Assembly: GCF_026619415.1 (NCBI RefSeq)
Contig: NZ_JAOVZR010000001.1
Location: forward strand, 248,001-312,000
DNA length: 64,000 nucleotides
Reading direction: 5' to 3'
Origin: Hoeflea algicola
GTDB lineage: Bacteria; Pseudomonadota; Alphaproteobacteria; Rhizobiales; Rhizobiaceae
The notes below the pieces were generated by a model, which saw nothing but the letters and a program-made list of their open reading frames with translations, was not told the origin of the DNA and did no database searches. A program made the translations under genes and the position numbers. Below, one piece after another: positions 17,660-27,072 of this stretch. The number at the start of each line of letters is the position of its first letter. The first letter of the stretch is position 1.

Positions 17660-18699
17660 CATCCGACTGCCTGCGGATCCGAAAATTGAGACCCGGAGAT
17701 TGGGATGGGTAACAATTGGGAATTCTGTTGCTGGCTCGGTCTGGTAAGAAAAAATCAATAAAAACAGATGAATTCACCGTATCAAGACGAATGTGGGAGC
17801 TTGGTTATGTGGGAATACTTTACCCGGTTCAGACAGCATTAACCAATAGTCAATGAGTGGGTCTCATTTTTACCTATCGAGGGCCCCAAAAATTTCAGGG
17901 GATCGGGAACGGAAAGAAAAACAGCCTTGAAAATATTGTGGGTGGAGATCCAAACATGCAACAGTTATCGAAATCAGATCGAGACATACACCAAACTGGC
18001 ACGCCGGTTCTGGACCAGGATATTGCCGCGCGCCTGGAGTTCCTGCAACTCAATGACGAAGGCCGCGCCGCGATCCGCAGCCTGAAAGCCATCGTCGACC
18101 GTGAGTTGCCCAATGGTCTTGACCGGTTTTATGATCAGTTGCGTAAGACCCCGAGGGTCAAGCGTTTCTTCTCCTCCGAAGAGCATATAGGACGCGCCAA
18201 GTCCGGCCAGGAAAGCCACTGGAAAAACATCGCAAACGGCGATTTTAGCGAGGAGTTTGTCCGAAAGGTCCGAATCATCGGCAAGGTTCACGCCGAAATA
18301 GGGCTCGAACCACGATGGTACATGGGCGGCTATGCCGTCGTTCTCGATCACCTGATCAACAGCATTATTTTGAAACAGCGCCCAAGCGTGGCCTGCTGTC
18401 GAACAAGGGCATGAGCCCGGACAAGCTCGGCGAAGCCCTCGGCAGCCTGATAAAAGCCGTGTTCCTCGACATGGATCTGGCGATCTCGGTTTATATCGAG
18501 GAAGCCGAGGTGGCCAAGCAAAAGGCGCAGCAGGAAGCCATCGCCAAAGAACGGAGTTTGGTCAGCGATTGTTTTGGCAAGGCGATGAGCGCCATCGTCA
18601 ACAAGGATCTATCCTACCGGATCAACGACGATCTGCCCGACGCCTATCAAGCCCTGCGGGACAATTTCAACAGCGCACTGGAGCAATTGTCCGCCACCA

Positions 18700-18707
18700 T
18701 CGGCGAT
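18700..18707. repeat. Target site duplication, left copy (TCGGCGAT)
   Basis: Eight bases identical to 20083-20090, immediately outside the left IS end. Eight base pairs is the normal duplication length of IS66-family elements. Confidence 0.92.
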
Positions 18708-18723
18708 GTAATTACCCACCCCC
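18708..18723. repeat. Left terminal inverted repeat of the IS
   Basis: GTAATTACCCACCCCC, exactly the reverse complement of 20067-20082. Confidence 0.93.
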
Positions 18724-18758
18724 TTGCCATGCACCACAATGTCTGAATCCATGATGAT

Positions 18759-20036
18759 ATGGATCGGACTGATTTGCAGCAGCTGAGCAAGGACGAATTG
18801 ATCGAGATGGTGCTTCGGCTCCAACGGCCTTCCAAGGATTCTCGGACGTCTTCCAAGCCGCCCTCGACGGACAAGAAAGAGAAACGCGTCAACTCACGAC
18901 CGGGTGGAGCCAAGCCCGGGCATGAACCCCACAATAGGGTGCTGGCGGATTTTGCCGACATGTTTCGCGATCATGAACCGACCGCCTGCAAGAGATGCGG
19001 CCATGCGTTTTCCGGTGATGATACGATGGTGCTGGCCGGGGCCTATGACGAGATCGATATTCCTGCGATCCGTCCTCATGTCACCCGGCATCGGCGTTTT
19101 TCCTGTCATTGCCCGCAATGCGGCACGACAACAAAAGCCACCGCACCTGCCGTGGCAACCGCAACGCCGTTCGGGCCAGGCATTCACGCGCTGGCGATCT
19201 ACCTCAAGAGTTTCCATGCATTGTCTTACGAACGCCTGAGCGGTGTGTTCATGGATATCTTCGGCCTTAATGTGAGCGAGGGCGCGATCATGAACATGTT
19301 TTCCCGCTCCCGTCCGAGCTTCCAGGCCACAGCACAGGCCGCCAAGGCCAGCCTTCGAGCCGCCCGCGTTGTCGCCAGCGACGAAACCGGTGTGCGTATC
19401 GAGGGCACAAATGCCCAACACTGGGTTTTTCATTGCAAGGATGCTGTTGTCCACCAGCCCGATTACTCCCGTGCAGCACGGGTCGTTCACGAGACCATGG
19501 GCGGCCATGTCCCCGAGGTATGGATATCTGATCGGTATTCAGCCCAGCAATCTCACGGCCATCGACATCAAACCTGCCTTGCACATTTGGCGCGTGATAC
19601 AGCCTTTGCGCTGGAACATGGCGAGGATGATCTCCCTCTTCGCTTCCAGCTTTGGTTTGGCCGTGTGTTTGATTTCGCCAGAGCCATAAGCACATTCGCT
19701 GCGTCTACCGTCGCAAGCAAGAAGCGCAAATTCGATAAACAGCTTGCCGGGCTTCTATGCGCCCCGACTTCGTGCGACCTGGCCCAAAAGCTCCAGGCCA
19801 AGATCGGGCGGGCCCGCGATCAGCTGCTGACGTTTTGCGACTATCCCGGAGAAGTCGATGTCACCAACAACACATCTGAGCGAAAGCTCCGTCCATGGGT
19901 CATTCAGCGAAAGGTGACAAACGGATATCGCGCCATGTGGGCCGCCCAAGCCGAGGCGGATGTACGCACGACCATCGACACCGCCCGCCTCAAAGGCGCA
20001 AACCCCTTCCAGGTCATCGCATCCGTCCTGGCATAG
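18759..20036 (+). CDS. IS66-family transposase (TnpC type)
   Basis: 425 aa. Domain order: an N-terminal leucine-zipper/helix-turn-helix region (LQQLSKDELIEMVLRLQRP), a zinc finger with CKRCGH and CHCPQC pairs near residues 73-125, then a DDE catalytic core. The core shows Asp in ASDETGVRI, Asp in WISDRYSAQQ and Glu in NNTSERKLRPW. No frameshift or internal stop. The gene fills almost the whole element, leaving about 50 bases at each end. Confidence 0.93.
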   Translation: MDRTDLQQLSKDELIEMVLRLQRPSKDSRTSSKPPSTDKKEKRVNSRPGGAKPGHEPHNRVLADFADMFRDHEPTACKRCGHAFSGDDTMVLAGAYDEIDIPAIRPHVTRHRRFSCHCPQCGTTTKATAPAVATATPFGPGIHALAIYLKSFHALSYERLSGVFMDIFGLNVSEGAIMNMFSRSRPSFQATAQAAKASLRAARVVASDETGVRIEGTNAQHWVFHCKDAVVHQPDYSRAARVVHETMGGHVPEVWISDRYSAQQSHGHRHQTCLAHLARDTAFALEHGEDDLPLRFQLWFGRVFDFARAISTFAASTVASKKRKFDKQLAGLLCAPTSCDLAQKLQAKIGRARDQLLTFCDYPGEVDVTNNTSERKLRPWVIQRKVTNGYRAMWAAQAEADVRTTIDTARLKGANPFQVIASVLA

Positions 20037-20066
20037 GCCGGTAGAAGAACCGGAAATCACGAATTC

Positions 20067-20082
20067 GGGGGTGGGTAATTAC
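20067..20082. repeat. Right terminal inverted repeat of the IS
   Basis: Sixteen bases, perfect inverted copy of 18708-18723. Confidence 0.93.
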
Positions 20083-20090
20083 TCGGCGAT
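20083..20090. repeat. Target site duplication, right copy (TCGGCGAT)
   Basis: Directly abuts the right terminal repeat. Removing the IS and one copy rejoins the chemoreceptor in frame (IGD followed by IDAGASQ). Confidence 0.92.
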
Positions 20091-20615
20091 ATTGACGCCG
20101 GTGCGTCGCAGATCAATGCCGGCGCCCATTCGATCATGGCATCGGTTGACGACCTCTCCAAGCGGACCGAGCAGCAGGCTGCGTCAGTTGAGGAAACCGC
20201 CGCCGCGCTGGAACAGATCACAACTACCGTCAAGGACACCAGCGGCCGTGCCGAAGAGGCCGGCCAGATCGTCACACGTGCCAAGATCGGCGCCGAGAAG
20301 GCCGGCGAGGTGGTCGGTCGGGCAGTGGAGGCGATGGCGATCATCGAACAATCCTCCCGAGAGATCTCCAACATCATCGGCGTGATCGACGATATCGCCT
20401 TCCAGACCAATCTGCTGGCGCTCAATGCCGGCGTCGAAGCTGCGCGCGCCGGAGATGCAGGCAAAGGCTTTGCGGTGGTGGCCCAGGAGGTTCGTGAACT
20501 GGCGCAAAGATCCGCGGGTGCGGCCAAGGAGATCAAGACGCTGATCACCAACTCCGGTGATCAGGTCAGGAATGGCGTCGCACTTGTGGGCGAGACCGGC
20601 AAGTCACTCACGTTT

Positions 20616-21446
20616 TCAGAGCGCGTTCGCGAGCGCGCAGAATTCCTCGAGGCTCAGGGTTTCGGCGCGCCGCGCCGGATCGATGCCGACCTTGGTGAGC
20701 AACGCCTCGCCACCCAGCGGTTTGAGGCTTTGTCGGAGCATCTTGCGCCGCTGTCCGAACGCGGCCTGGGTAACGTGTTCGAGCTTGGACAGTTCGCAGG
20801 GTAGGCGGGTCGTTCGCGGCACAAGTTGCACCACGCTGGACGTCACCTTGGGCGGTGGCGTAAACGCCTGTGGCGGCACGTCAAACAGTATGTCGGCCAT
20901 GGTCAGCCAGCCGGCAAGCACACCGAGCCGGCCGTAATGATTGGAGCCCGGCGTGGCGATGATCCGCTGGCCGACTTCCTTCTGGAACATCAGCGTCATC
21001 GATTGCCAGAACGGGTTTTCGGGATTGGCAGTCAGCCAGTTGATCAGCAACTGGGTGCCGACATTGTAGGGCAGGTTGGCGACGACCTTTGCAGGCGCCC
21101 CGTCGGCGAGAGCTGCCAGATCAACCTTCAGCGCGTCGCCTTCCACTACCTCCAGTCGTCCTGGATAGTGCTCGGAGATCGCGGCCAGGATCGGCAGGCA
21201 GCGGGGATCGCGTTCGATCACCACCACACGGTCAGCACCCTGGGCCAGCAGCGCCCGCGTCAGTCCGCCGGGACCTGGGCCGATCTCGAAGATGGTGAAA
21301 CCTTCAAGCGGACCTGCCGACCGGGCGATCTTTGCAGTCAGGTTGAGATCGAACAGGAAATTCTGGCCTAGCGCTTTTTTGGGGGCGAGGCCGTGGGCGG
21401 CCACGACATCGCGCAACGCAGGCAATCCATCATGCGCCAGCGCCAT
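20616..21446 (-). CDS. rsmA: 16S rRNA dimethyladenosine transferase RsmA (KsgA)
   Basis: 276-aa SAM-dependent enzyme that dimethylates A1518 and A1519 of 16S rRNA late in 30S assembly. Seen: [11 protein letters not shown], the SAM loop [14 protein letters not shown], and the catalytic [11 protein letters not shown]. Full length: the C-terminus ends FCALANAL at the stop 20616-20618, although the chemoreceptor remnant ends only seven bases away. Its ATG shares one base with the pdxA stop (TGATG), marking an operon with pdxA. Confidence 0.95.
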   Translation of the reverse strand: MALAHDGLPALRDVVAAHGLAPKKALGQNFLFDLNLTAKIARSAGPLEGFTIFEIGPGPGGLTRALLAQGADRVVVIERDPRCLPILAAISEHYPGRLEVVEGDALKVDLAALADGAPAKVVANLPYNVGTQLLINWLTANPENPFWQSMTLMFQKEVGQRIIATPGSNHYGRLGVLAGWLTMADILFDVPPQAFTPPPKVTSSVVQLVPRTTRLPCELSKLEHVTQAAFGQRRKMLRQSLKPLGGEALLTKVGIDPARRAETLSLEEFCALANAL

Positions 21447-22483
21447 CAGGCGGCACTCGACGTGTGGCGGGCTTCGGTTTCAGCCATCGTGCCCGCAAGC
21501 CTGATCGCCGCCACCAGGCTGTCGGCGCGCGCAACGCCGGTTCCGGCAAGCGAAAACGCAGTTCCATGGTCGGGCGAGGTGCGGATGAACGGCAATCCCA
21601 GCGTGACATTGACTGAATCATGAAACCCAAGCGTCTTGGCCGGGATCAGCGCCTGGTCATGATACATGCACAGCGCCGCGTCATAGCCGGCGCGCGCTTC
21701 GGCGTGAAACATGGTGTCGGCTGGCAGCGGACCGAACGCATCAATACCCTCGGCCTGCAGTGCCGCGATGGCGGGCGCAACAATCTCGGCGTCTTCCTTG
21801 CCCAGTGCTCCGTCCTCGCCGGCATGCGGGTTGAGCCCGGAAATGGCGATCCGTGGGGCGTGAATGCCGAAGCGGCTGGCGAGATCCGAGGCCATGATGC
21901 GCGCCGTCTCGATGATGGCCACGGTGGAGAGCGTAGCGGGCACATCCTTGAGCGGTATATGAATGGTGACCGGGGCGACACGCAAATGCGGCCCCGAAAG
22001 CAGCATCACCGGGGTGACGGTCGTGCCAAGCGACTGACCGGCCAGATGCGCCAGATATTCGGTGTGGCCGGGAAATTTGAATCCGGCAGCGTAAAGAACC
22101 GATTTGGCAATCGGATTGGTGACGACAGCGCGGGCGTGTCCGGCAAGCGTCAATTCCACCGCCAGCCGGATGGCCTCGATCACCGAACTGCCGTTGTCGG
22201 GATCCGGTTCGCCGGGGCGGACCGGTTTTGCCATCTTGATCGGCAGCACGGGCAGGGCGGTGGCGAAGAGTCCGGCGGCGGTCTCCGGCGTCGCCTCGGC
22301 GATCGCAACGTCGATACCCAACAGTTTCGCCCGCGCTTCGAACATCCCCGGATCACCGATCAGAAAGAACGCTGGCAGTTCAAGGGAATCGCGGGCGCGC
22401 CAGGCAGCAAGCGTCAGGTCGGGACCAATGCCAGCGGGATCGCCCATGGTCAAAGCCAGAGCGTGGCTACTCCGATTGATCAC
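21446..22483 (-). CDS. pdxA: 4-hydroxythreonine-4-phosphate dehydrogenase PdxA
   Basis: 345-aa enzyme of the DXP-dependent pyridoxal phosphate pathway, oxidising 4-phosphohydroxy-L-threonine. Seen: [13 protein letters not shown] at the N-terminus, [11 protein letters not shown] with a metal-ligand His, the [10 protein letters not shown] motif, and [14 protein letters not shown]. The GTG start at 22483 is chosen because AGGGG lies 7 nt upstream and the MGDPAGIGP motif then sits near residue 12 as usual. It follows surA by 10 bases and overlaps rsmA. Confidence 0.94.
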   Translation of the reverse strand: MINRSSHALALTMGDPAGIGPDLTLAAWRARDSLELPAFFLIGDPGMFEARAKLLGIDVAIAEATPETAAGLFATALPVLPIKMAKPVRPGEPDPDNGSSVIEAIRLAVELTLAGHARAVVTNPIAKSVLYAAGFKFPGHTEYLAHLAGQSLGTTVTPVMLLSGPHLRVAPVTIHIPLKDVPATLSTVAIIETARIMASDLASRFGIHAPRIAISGLNPHAGEDGALGKEDAEIVAPAIAALQAEGIDAFGPLPADTMFHAEARAGYDAALCMYHDQALIPAKTLGFHDSVNVTLGLPFIRTSPDHGTAFSLAGTGVARADSLVAAIRLAGTMAETEARHTSSAA

Positions 22484-22493
22484 GGATGGCCCC

Positions 22494-23432
22494 TTATCGG
22501 TTGGCGATGACGGCGCGCTTGCGCAGATCGGCGAGGAATTTCTTGGCCTCTTCGCTATCGCCGCTGCCTTCGTTTTCAGCGCGGAAGACCAATTCTGCAG
22601 CTTTGTCATCGGTAACCGTCTTGGCGGAGCAGACGACGATGAACTCGACACCGCGATCGGTAATGCGCGTTGACGTGGCCTTGCCTGCCTTGGTTTTTTC
22701 GATCAGCGGCTTCCAGTCCGGCGGCAATTGCGGCTGCATGATGCGGCCGAGCTGACGCAGGGTGACGTCACGCAGGCCGGTGATTTGAGCCGCGGCGTTG
22801 TCACAGCCTTGATAACGTCCGCGCAATTGGTCGGCTTCGCGCTTGCGTGCGTTGAGCGTTGACTTTGACCGCTTGCTGGCGGGAACCACGAAAATCACCT
22901 GCTGCAGAATATATTCGGTGGTCGACGGCTTGTCGTCGCCGCGCTCGAGCATTTTGGATACCAGATCCTGGGTGGACATGCTGCCGCTGTTACCGGTCGC
23001 GGCCTGGATCACGCGCGGCCAGCTCATCTGTATGCGGACGAAGTTCTTGAAGTGCTTGGGGGTGACGCCGGCCTGGTTGAGGACCTGGGTGAGCTGCTTG
23101 GTTGACAGCTTATTGGATTTGGCAAATCGCTCGAAGGCGGCCTCGACCTGAGCGTCGGAGACAAGCGCGCGAATCCGGGCCGACTCTTGGTACTTGAGGG
23201 CCTCCTCGACCAGTTGCTCCCGCGCCTTCTGGCCGAGATTGCCTCCGGTACGCTGCAATTTCAAAAACGCCACCCGGCGCGCGATATCGACGCTGGTGAT
23301 GGCTTGATTGTTGACCACGATCTTGATTTCGCTGGCCGCCCGGGCTGTGGGCGCCGACATCGGTGCGAAGCAAAAAGCCATGGTGGCCGCAAGCAACAGG
23401 CCAGTGAAGCGGGTGATCGCGGGAAATTGCAT
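22494..23432 (-). CDS. surA: SurA-like periplasmic chaperone
   Basis: 312 aa with a Sec signal peptide ([21 protein letters not shown]) and a SurA N-terminal chaperone domain beginning [19 protein letters not shown]. The single following parvulin-like region ([12 protein letters not shown] onwards) is degenerate: I do not see the GGDLGW core of active PPIases. E. coli SurA is about 428 aa with two such domains. It assists outer-membrane protein folding, which fits its place between lptD and pdxA. Confidence 0.85.
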   Translation of the reverse strand: MQFPAITRFTGLLLAATMAFCFAPMSAPTARAASEIKIVVNNQAITSVDIARRVAFLKLQRTGGNLGQKAREQLVEEALKYQESARIRALVSDAQVEAAFERFAKSNKLSTKQLTQVLNQAGVTPKHFKNFVRIQMSWPRVIQAATGNSGSMSTQDLVSKMLERGDDKPSTTEYILQQVIFVVPASKRSKSTLNARKREADQLRGRYQGCDNAAAQITGLRDVTLRQLGRIMQPQLPPDWKPLIEKTKAGKATSTRITDRGVEFIVVCSAKTVTDDKAAELVFRAENEGSGDSEEAKKFLADLRKRAVIANR

Positions 23433-23635
23433 GCTTTCAGGTCCTTTGTTTCAGGCAGATCCGTCAAAATCAGTCTTGCAAATCCGAAGCCGCACGTAAA
23501 TGCATCTGTCATGCGGCGAAAACGAGGCGTTAACCGTCCGTGCCACGTGCGTTGCCGGTGCAGGCAACGTTAGAACTGGTCGAGGCAGCGCCTCTGCCGC
23601 GTTATCCGGCGGAAATCGCTGACCCGCCGCATGCC

Positions 23636-25981
23636 TTAGAAATCTGCCTTCACCAATGGAGACACGTCGTCTCCGCCATCGATGCCACCGAGGGTCCGGA
23701 AGCTCAGCCGTGCGCCAACCTTCCAGTCACGCGCCTCTGTGTTGAATTCGTCGCGGATCTCTTCGTAGGAAAGCGACAGTGCGATGCATTCGTCGGCATA
23801 CAGCACCCCGAATGCCTGTCGGTTAAACTCGCCATCCACCAGATCATAACTGGTCGAGGCGGCAACGCTCCAGTTCTCGTGAAGCTTCAGCGAGACGTAG
23901 CCGGTGACTTCGCGTCGATCCAGCTCGCTCAACAGATTTGGCCGCGGCGCCTTGATTTCGGTGTAGGTGACGCTGGTCCTGAACCTGTCCCTGGAGTACC
24001 CGGCCCGCACATCGGTGCGTTCTGCGCGGAAATCATCCTTGTCGAACCGTGCCGAGGCAGCCAGCGACAGGCCGTTCGCCGTAGACAGGCCAACCATGCC
24101 AACGAAATCTGATACATTCTGGTCAAGACCGGAATTGCGCGTGGCCTGCGCCAGATCCGGTGTGGCGAATGAATTGAGACCGGCCAGGTGATAGGATTGT
24201 CCAAACGCCGCCTGGGTCTTCAGGCCATTGTCGTAATTGCCGGTGTAACGCAGGCCGACATTGGCGCGGGTACCGCCCTCGGTCCGGTCGAAGCCGGAAA
24301 ACTTGTCGCGCTCGAACAGCGAGGTCGCGTCGAACACGAAGCTCTGCGCATCCTCGTTGGGAATGCCGCCCGCAAGCTGTTCATCGGGGCGGACGAATAT
24401 CTGTGCGATCGGTTCAAACACATGGCTGGAGGTGGCGGTGGTTACCAGTACCGGGTAACTGGCTTCAAGCCCGGCGGTCACCATACCACGGGCATGCGAA
24501 CCATTGCCGGCAAAGGCGCCGTCATAATCGGTCGGTGCGTTGTCGACATTGACCGAGTTGAGATCGCCGCGGGCGGCCAGAATGGGGGTCAGCCGCAGGC
24601 CGTTGCCAACGGTCACGGTCTTCTTCCATTCCAGTTCGGCACTCAGCCGCGCATTGTCGCCGGCAAATCCTCTGTAGCGGTCTGGTCCGACCCGTATGCC
24701 AATGTCGTCGGCCTTGCGTGACAGCGAATAGCCGTTGACGTTGAGCGCCAGTTCGCCACCGGCGATCGGATCGGAGAAAGTGCGGCTATAATCGAGCGAA
24801 GGGTGAACGAAGGCCTGAAGGCGTTCACTTCTGTTGGTTTCGTCGGCATTCTGTTTGTCAAACCGGTAGCCGCGCAGATCGAAGTAACTGCGGTTGGACT
24901 GGCCGGTCAGATAAATTTCCGACTTCACCGTGCTCGCGTTATAATCCTCAATCCCGTAGGTCCGCGCGAAATTATTGTCGGTCTGGGCCATCACGTCCCA
25001 GCCAAAGGTCCAGCGCGGGTTGATCCGGAACGCGCCCTTCGACGCGATCAGGCCACGTTCCTGCACAAGTGCGTCGGACGTGTTGGCCGTGAAATTGTCC
25101 TGCCCGGTCTGTGAAATACCGGCCATGCGCAGGGTGTGAGACCCGTTGGCGAATTTCTGTCGGAACTCGACTTCGCCGAGAAATCCCTGCTTGGTGAAAG
25201 CCGTGCCGGTCAGCGTCGCGTCCATATGCGGTGAAATCACAACATAGTAGGGCACCGTCAGCCCATAACCGAGTGTGTCGGAGCTGCGATAGCTGGGCGA
25301 CAGGAAGCCGGTCTTGCGCTTGGCGTCGTGATCGGGGATCTCGAGATAGGGCAGCATTGCGATTGGCAGGCCGAACAACTCGAAGGTTGGCCGTATCAGC
25401 CGGATCGTCTTGGTTTCGCCGTTCTGGATTACCCGTTTGGCCCTGATCTGCCAGACCGGAGCCCGCTCAGGATTTTCCTCACAGGGTTCGCATGCGGTGT
25501 AGACGCCGTTGTTGAAGGTGGTTTCCCGCCCGTCGCTGCGTTCAGCGCTCTCGGCTGCGATGTAGGTCTTGTCGGGCGTCTCGACCCTGAGCGCATTGAT
25601 GAAGCCATTGGCAAAATCATCGGTCACGTCGAGATCGTCGGCATAGATCTTGTTGCCATCGGGCTCGACCATCTCGACCGAACCGATTGCCTTCATGCGA
25701 CCGGTGGTCTGATCATATTCAACCCGGTCGGCGACCAGCTTGTAGGCGCCGTAATCGATCTGCACGCCACCCTTTGCCACCACGAGGCCGGTGTCGTTGT
25801 TGTATATCAGCTCATCCGCAGCCAGCAGCATTTTCTGATCTGCCGGTATGCTGAAGTCGCCACCAAATGAGGATTGCGCCGAGGCCTCGGGAGCCGCGAA
25901 CGTAAAAATTGCGCACATAGCCGCGCCGGCGCACAGGGCGCTGGCGAACGCATGAACTCTAGACCGGCGCACACCCGTCAC
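23636..25981 (-). CDS. lptD: LPS-assembly protein LptD
   Basis: About 781-aa outer-membrane protein that inserts lipopolysaccharide into the outer leaflet. Seen: a signal peptide ending SASAQ-like (APEASAQSS), an N-terminal OstA/jellyroll domain (LLAADELIYNNDTGLVVAKG, DRVEYDQTTGRM), the central YLEIPDHDAKRKTGFLSP motif of LptD, then a long beta-barrel of alternating strands to the C-terminal Phe. The GTG at 25981 is chosen because AAGGAGG lies 8 nt upstream and it shares one base with the lptG stop (TAGTG). Operon lptF-lptG-lptD-surA. Confidence 0.94.
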   Translation of the reverse strand: MTGVRRSRVHAFASALCAGAAMCAIFTFAAPEASAQSSFGGDFSIPADQKMLLAADELIYNNDTGLVVAKGGVQIDYGAYKLVADRVEYDQTTGRMKAIGSVEMVEPDGNKIYADDLDVTDDFANGFINALRVETPDKTYIAAESAERSDGRETTFNNGVYTACEPCEENPERAPVWQIRAKRVIQNGETKTIRLIRPTFELFGLPIAMLPYLEIPDHDAKRKTGFLSPSYRSSDTLGYGLTVPYYVVISPHMDATLTGTAFTKQGFLGEVEFRQKFANGSHTLRMAGISQTGQDNFTANTSDALVQERGLIASKGAFRINPRWTFGWDVMAQTDNNFARTYGIEDYNASTVKSEIYLTGQSNRSYFDLRGYRFDKQNADETNRSERLQAFVHPSLDYSRTFSDPIAGGELALNVNGYSLSRKADDIGIRVGPDRYRGFAGDNARLSAELEWKKTVTVGNGLRLTPILAARGDLNSVNVDNAPTDYDGAFAGNGSHARGMVTAGLEASYPVLVTTATSSHVFEPIAQIFVRPDEQLAGGIPNEDAQSFVFDATSLFERDKFSGFDRTEGGTRANVGLRYTGNYDNGLKTQAAFGQSYHLAGLNSFATPDLAQATRNSGLDQNVSDFVGMVGLSTANGLSLAASARFDKDDFRAERTDVRAGYSRDRFRTSVTYTEIKAPRPNLLSELDRREVTGYVSLKLHENWSVAASTSYDLVDGEFNRQAFGVLYADECIALSLSYEEIRDEFNTEARDWKVGARLSFRTLGGIDGGDDVSPLVKADF

Positions 25982-27072
25982 TATCCATCCTCCTTGTGGA
26001 GAAGCACTGTCGTCCCCAATGCAGAAGCGACCAAAACCGGAAGCCAGGCAGCCACCACCGGCGGGACGGTTCCCGCATTGGCGAACGCCTGGATCAACTC
26101 GGAAACGACATAAAGCACGAAGCCCGCTAGGATTCCACCCAGAATGACCGCTAAAGATTGTCCGAAGCGCACAAATTTCAAAGACACCATCGCCGCGATC
26201 AACGTCATTGCCGCCAAAAGTGCCGGCTGTGCCACCAAACGGTGAAATTGCATCTCGTAGCTGGTGGCGGAAAGGCCAAAGGATTTTGCGGTGGCAATCT
26301 TCGAACGCAATTCGAAGAACGGCACGGTATCGGGCGAAGTCAGTGATTCGCCAACGAATTCGGCTTTCAGCGTGGTTGGCACGGTTGCCGTTTCCAATAG
26401 TTCCATCGGCTGCGAGCTGCGAATGACTTTCACATTCTTGAGCACCCATTCGCCGTCCCCCAGCACCGCGCTTTCGGCCTCAAGCCGCTCCTTGATCCGC
26501 TGATCCTCATCAAAAAGAAAGAATGTCGCGCCTGACAGCTTGGTGCCGCCCGCTGCGGTGGCGCGGGCGCCCACAACCGTATCGCCGAGTTCGGTACGTT
26601 GCCTGAGCCACGGGGCGCTGCCGCTTGTGGACTGCCGGGCTCCCAATTTGCGTTCCACCACAATGTCTTCGGCCAGTTGCATGGCCGAGGCGGCGAGCGT
26701 GTTGAGTCCGACCACGGCAATAATACCGATCAGCAGGTTGGCGGCAATTATTGGGGCCAGGAATTGCCAGGCCGAAATCCCGGCCGCACGGGTGACCACC
26801 AGCTCATATTTCCGGTTGAGCTGCAAAAGCGTCGCGATTGAGGCGATCAACACCACGAAGGGGATCGCCGTCTGCAGGATTGTCGGCACGCGCAATGCCG
26901 AAATGAACAGTCCTGTCGCCAGGGTGTAGTTGGCCAAAGACGACATTCGCCGGGCCGATTCATTGAAATCGACAAGCAGAATCACCAGCAGGATTGCCAG
27001 GCAATAGGTCAGGAAAGTGAATACATAGCGCCTGAAGAAATAGCGCGACAGCGTGGACCAGAGCATGCTCAT
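25981..27072 (-). CDS. lptG: LPS export permease LptG
   Basis: 363-aa inner-membrane subunit of the LptB2FGC exporter that lifts LPS out of the membrane. Topology: about three N-terminal membrane segments, a large periplasmic jellyroll domain, three C-terminal segments (LLAAMTLIAAMVSLKF, LAVILGGILAGFVLYVV). Seen: YFFRRYVFTF N-terminus and RKYELVVTRAAGIS coupling-helix region. Its ATG overlaps the lptF stop (ATGA). Confidence 0.93.
   Translation of the reverse strand: MSMLWSTLSRYFFRRYVFTFLTYCLAILLVILLVDFNESARRMSSLANYTLATGLFISALRVPTILQTAIPFVVLIASIATLLQLNRKYELVVTRAAGISAWQFLAPIIAANLLIGIIAVVGLNTLAASAMQLAEDIVVERKLGARQSTSGSAPWLRQRTELGDTVVGARATAAGGTKLSGATFFLFDEDQRIKERLEAESAVLGDGEWVLKNVKVIRSSQPMELLETATVPTTLKAEFVGESLTSPDTVPFFELRSKIATAKSFGLSATSYEMQFHRLVAQPALLAAMTLIAAMVSLKFVRFGQSLAVILGGILAGFVLYVVSELIQAFANAGTVPPVVAAWLPVLVASALGTTVLLHKEDG

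Larger units (their letters stand above)
18708..20082 (+). mobile_element. IS66-family insertion sequence (single-gene, ISBst12-like)
   Basis: A 1375-bp element bounded by perfect 16-bp inverted repeats and an 8-bp direct duplication. It carries one transposase and no tnpA/tnpB accessory genes, which fits the ISBst12 subgroup of IS66. Ends, duplication and coding frame are all intact, so the insertion is probably recent and the copy may still be active. It splits the globin-coupled chemoreceptor pseudogene. Confidence 0.92.
17956..20609 (+). pseudogene. Globin-coupled methyl-accepting chemotaxis protein, disrupted
   Basis: The 5' part (17956-18380) encodes a protoglobin oxygen-sensor domain: KVHAEIGLEPRWYMGGYAVV with the likely proximal heme His at about residue 112. 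A one-base deletion near 18379-18384 shifts the frame; the linker continues from 18381 (LGEALGSLIKAVFLDMDLAISVYIEE). An IS66-family element then interrupts codons after IGD. The signalling domain resumes at 20083 ([54 protein letters not shown]) and stops abruptly after VGETGKSL at 20609, seven bases before the rsmA stop. GGAG precedes the ATG. Intact homologues are soluble aerotaxis receptors like HemAT. Three separate lesions make function very unlikely. Confidence 0.88.

Noticed and set aside
18363..18420. Programmed ribosomal frameshift in the globin-coupled receptor
   Set aside because: There is no slippery heptamer or downstream structure, and the same gene carries an IS insertion and a 3' truncation, so simple mutation is the better explanation.
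23550..23569. A 7-bp hairpin between lptD and surA as a terminator
   Set aside because: No T run follows on either strand, and surA is expected to be read through from the lpt genes.
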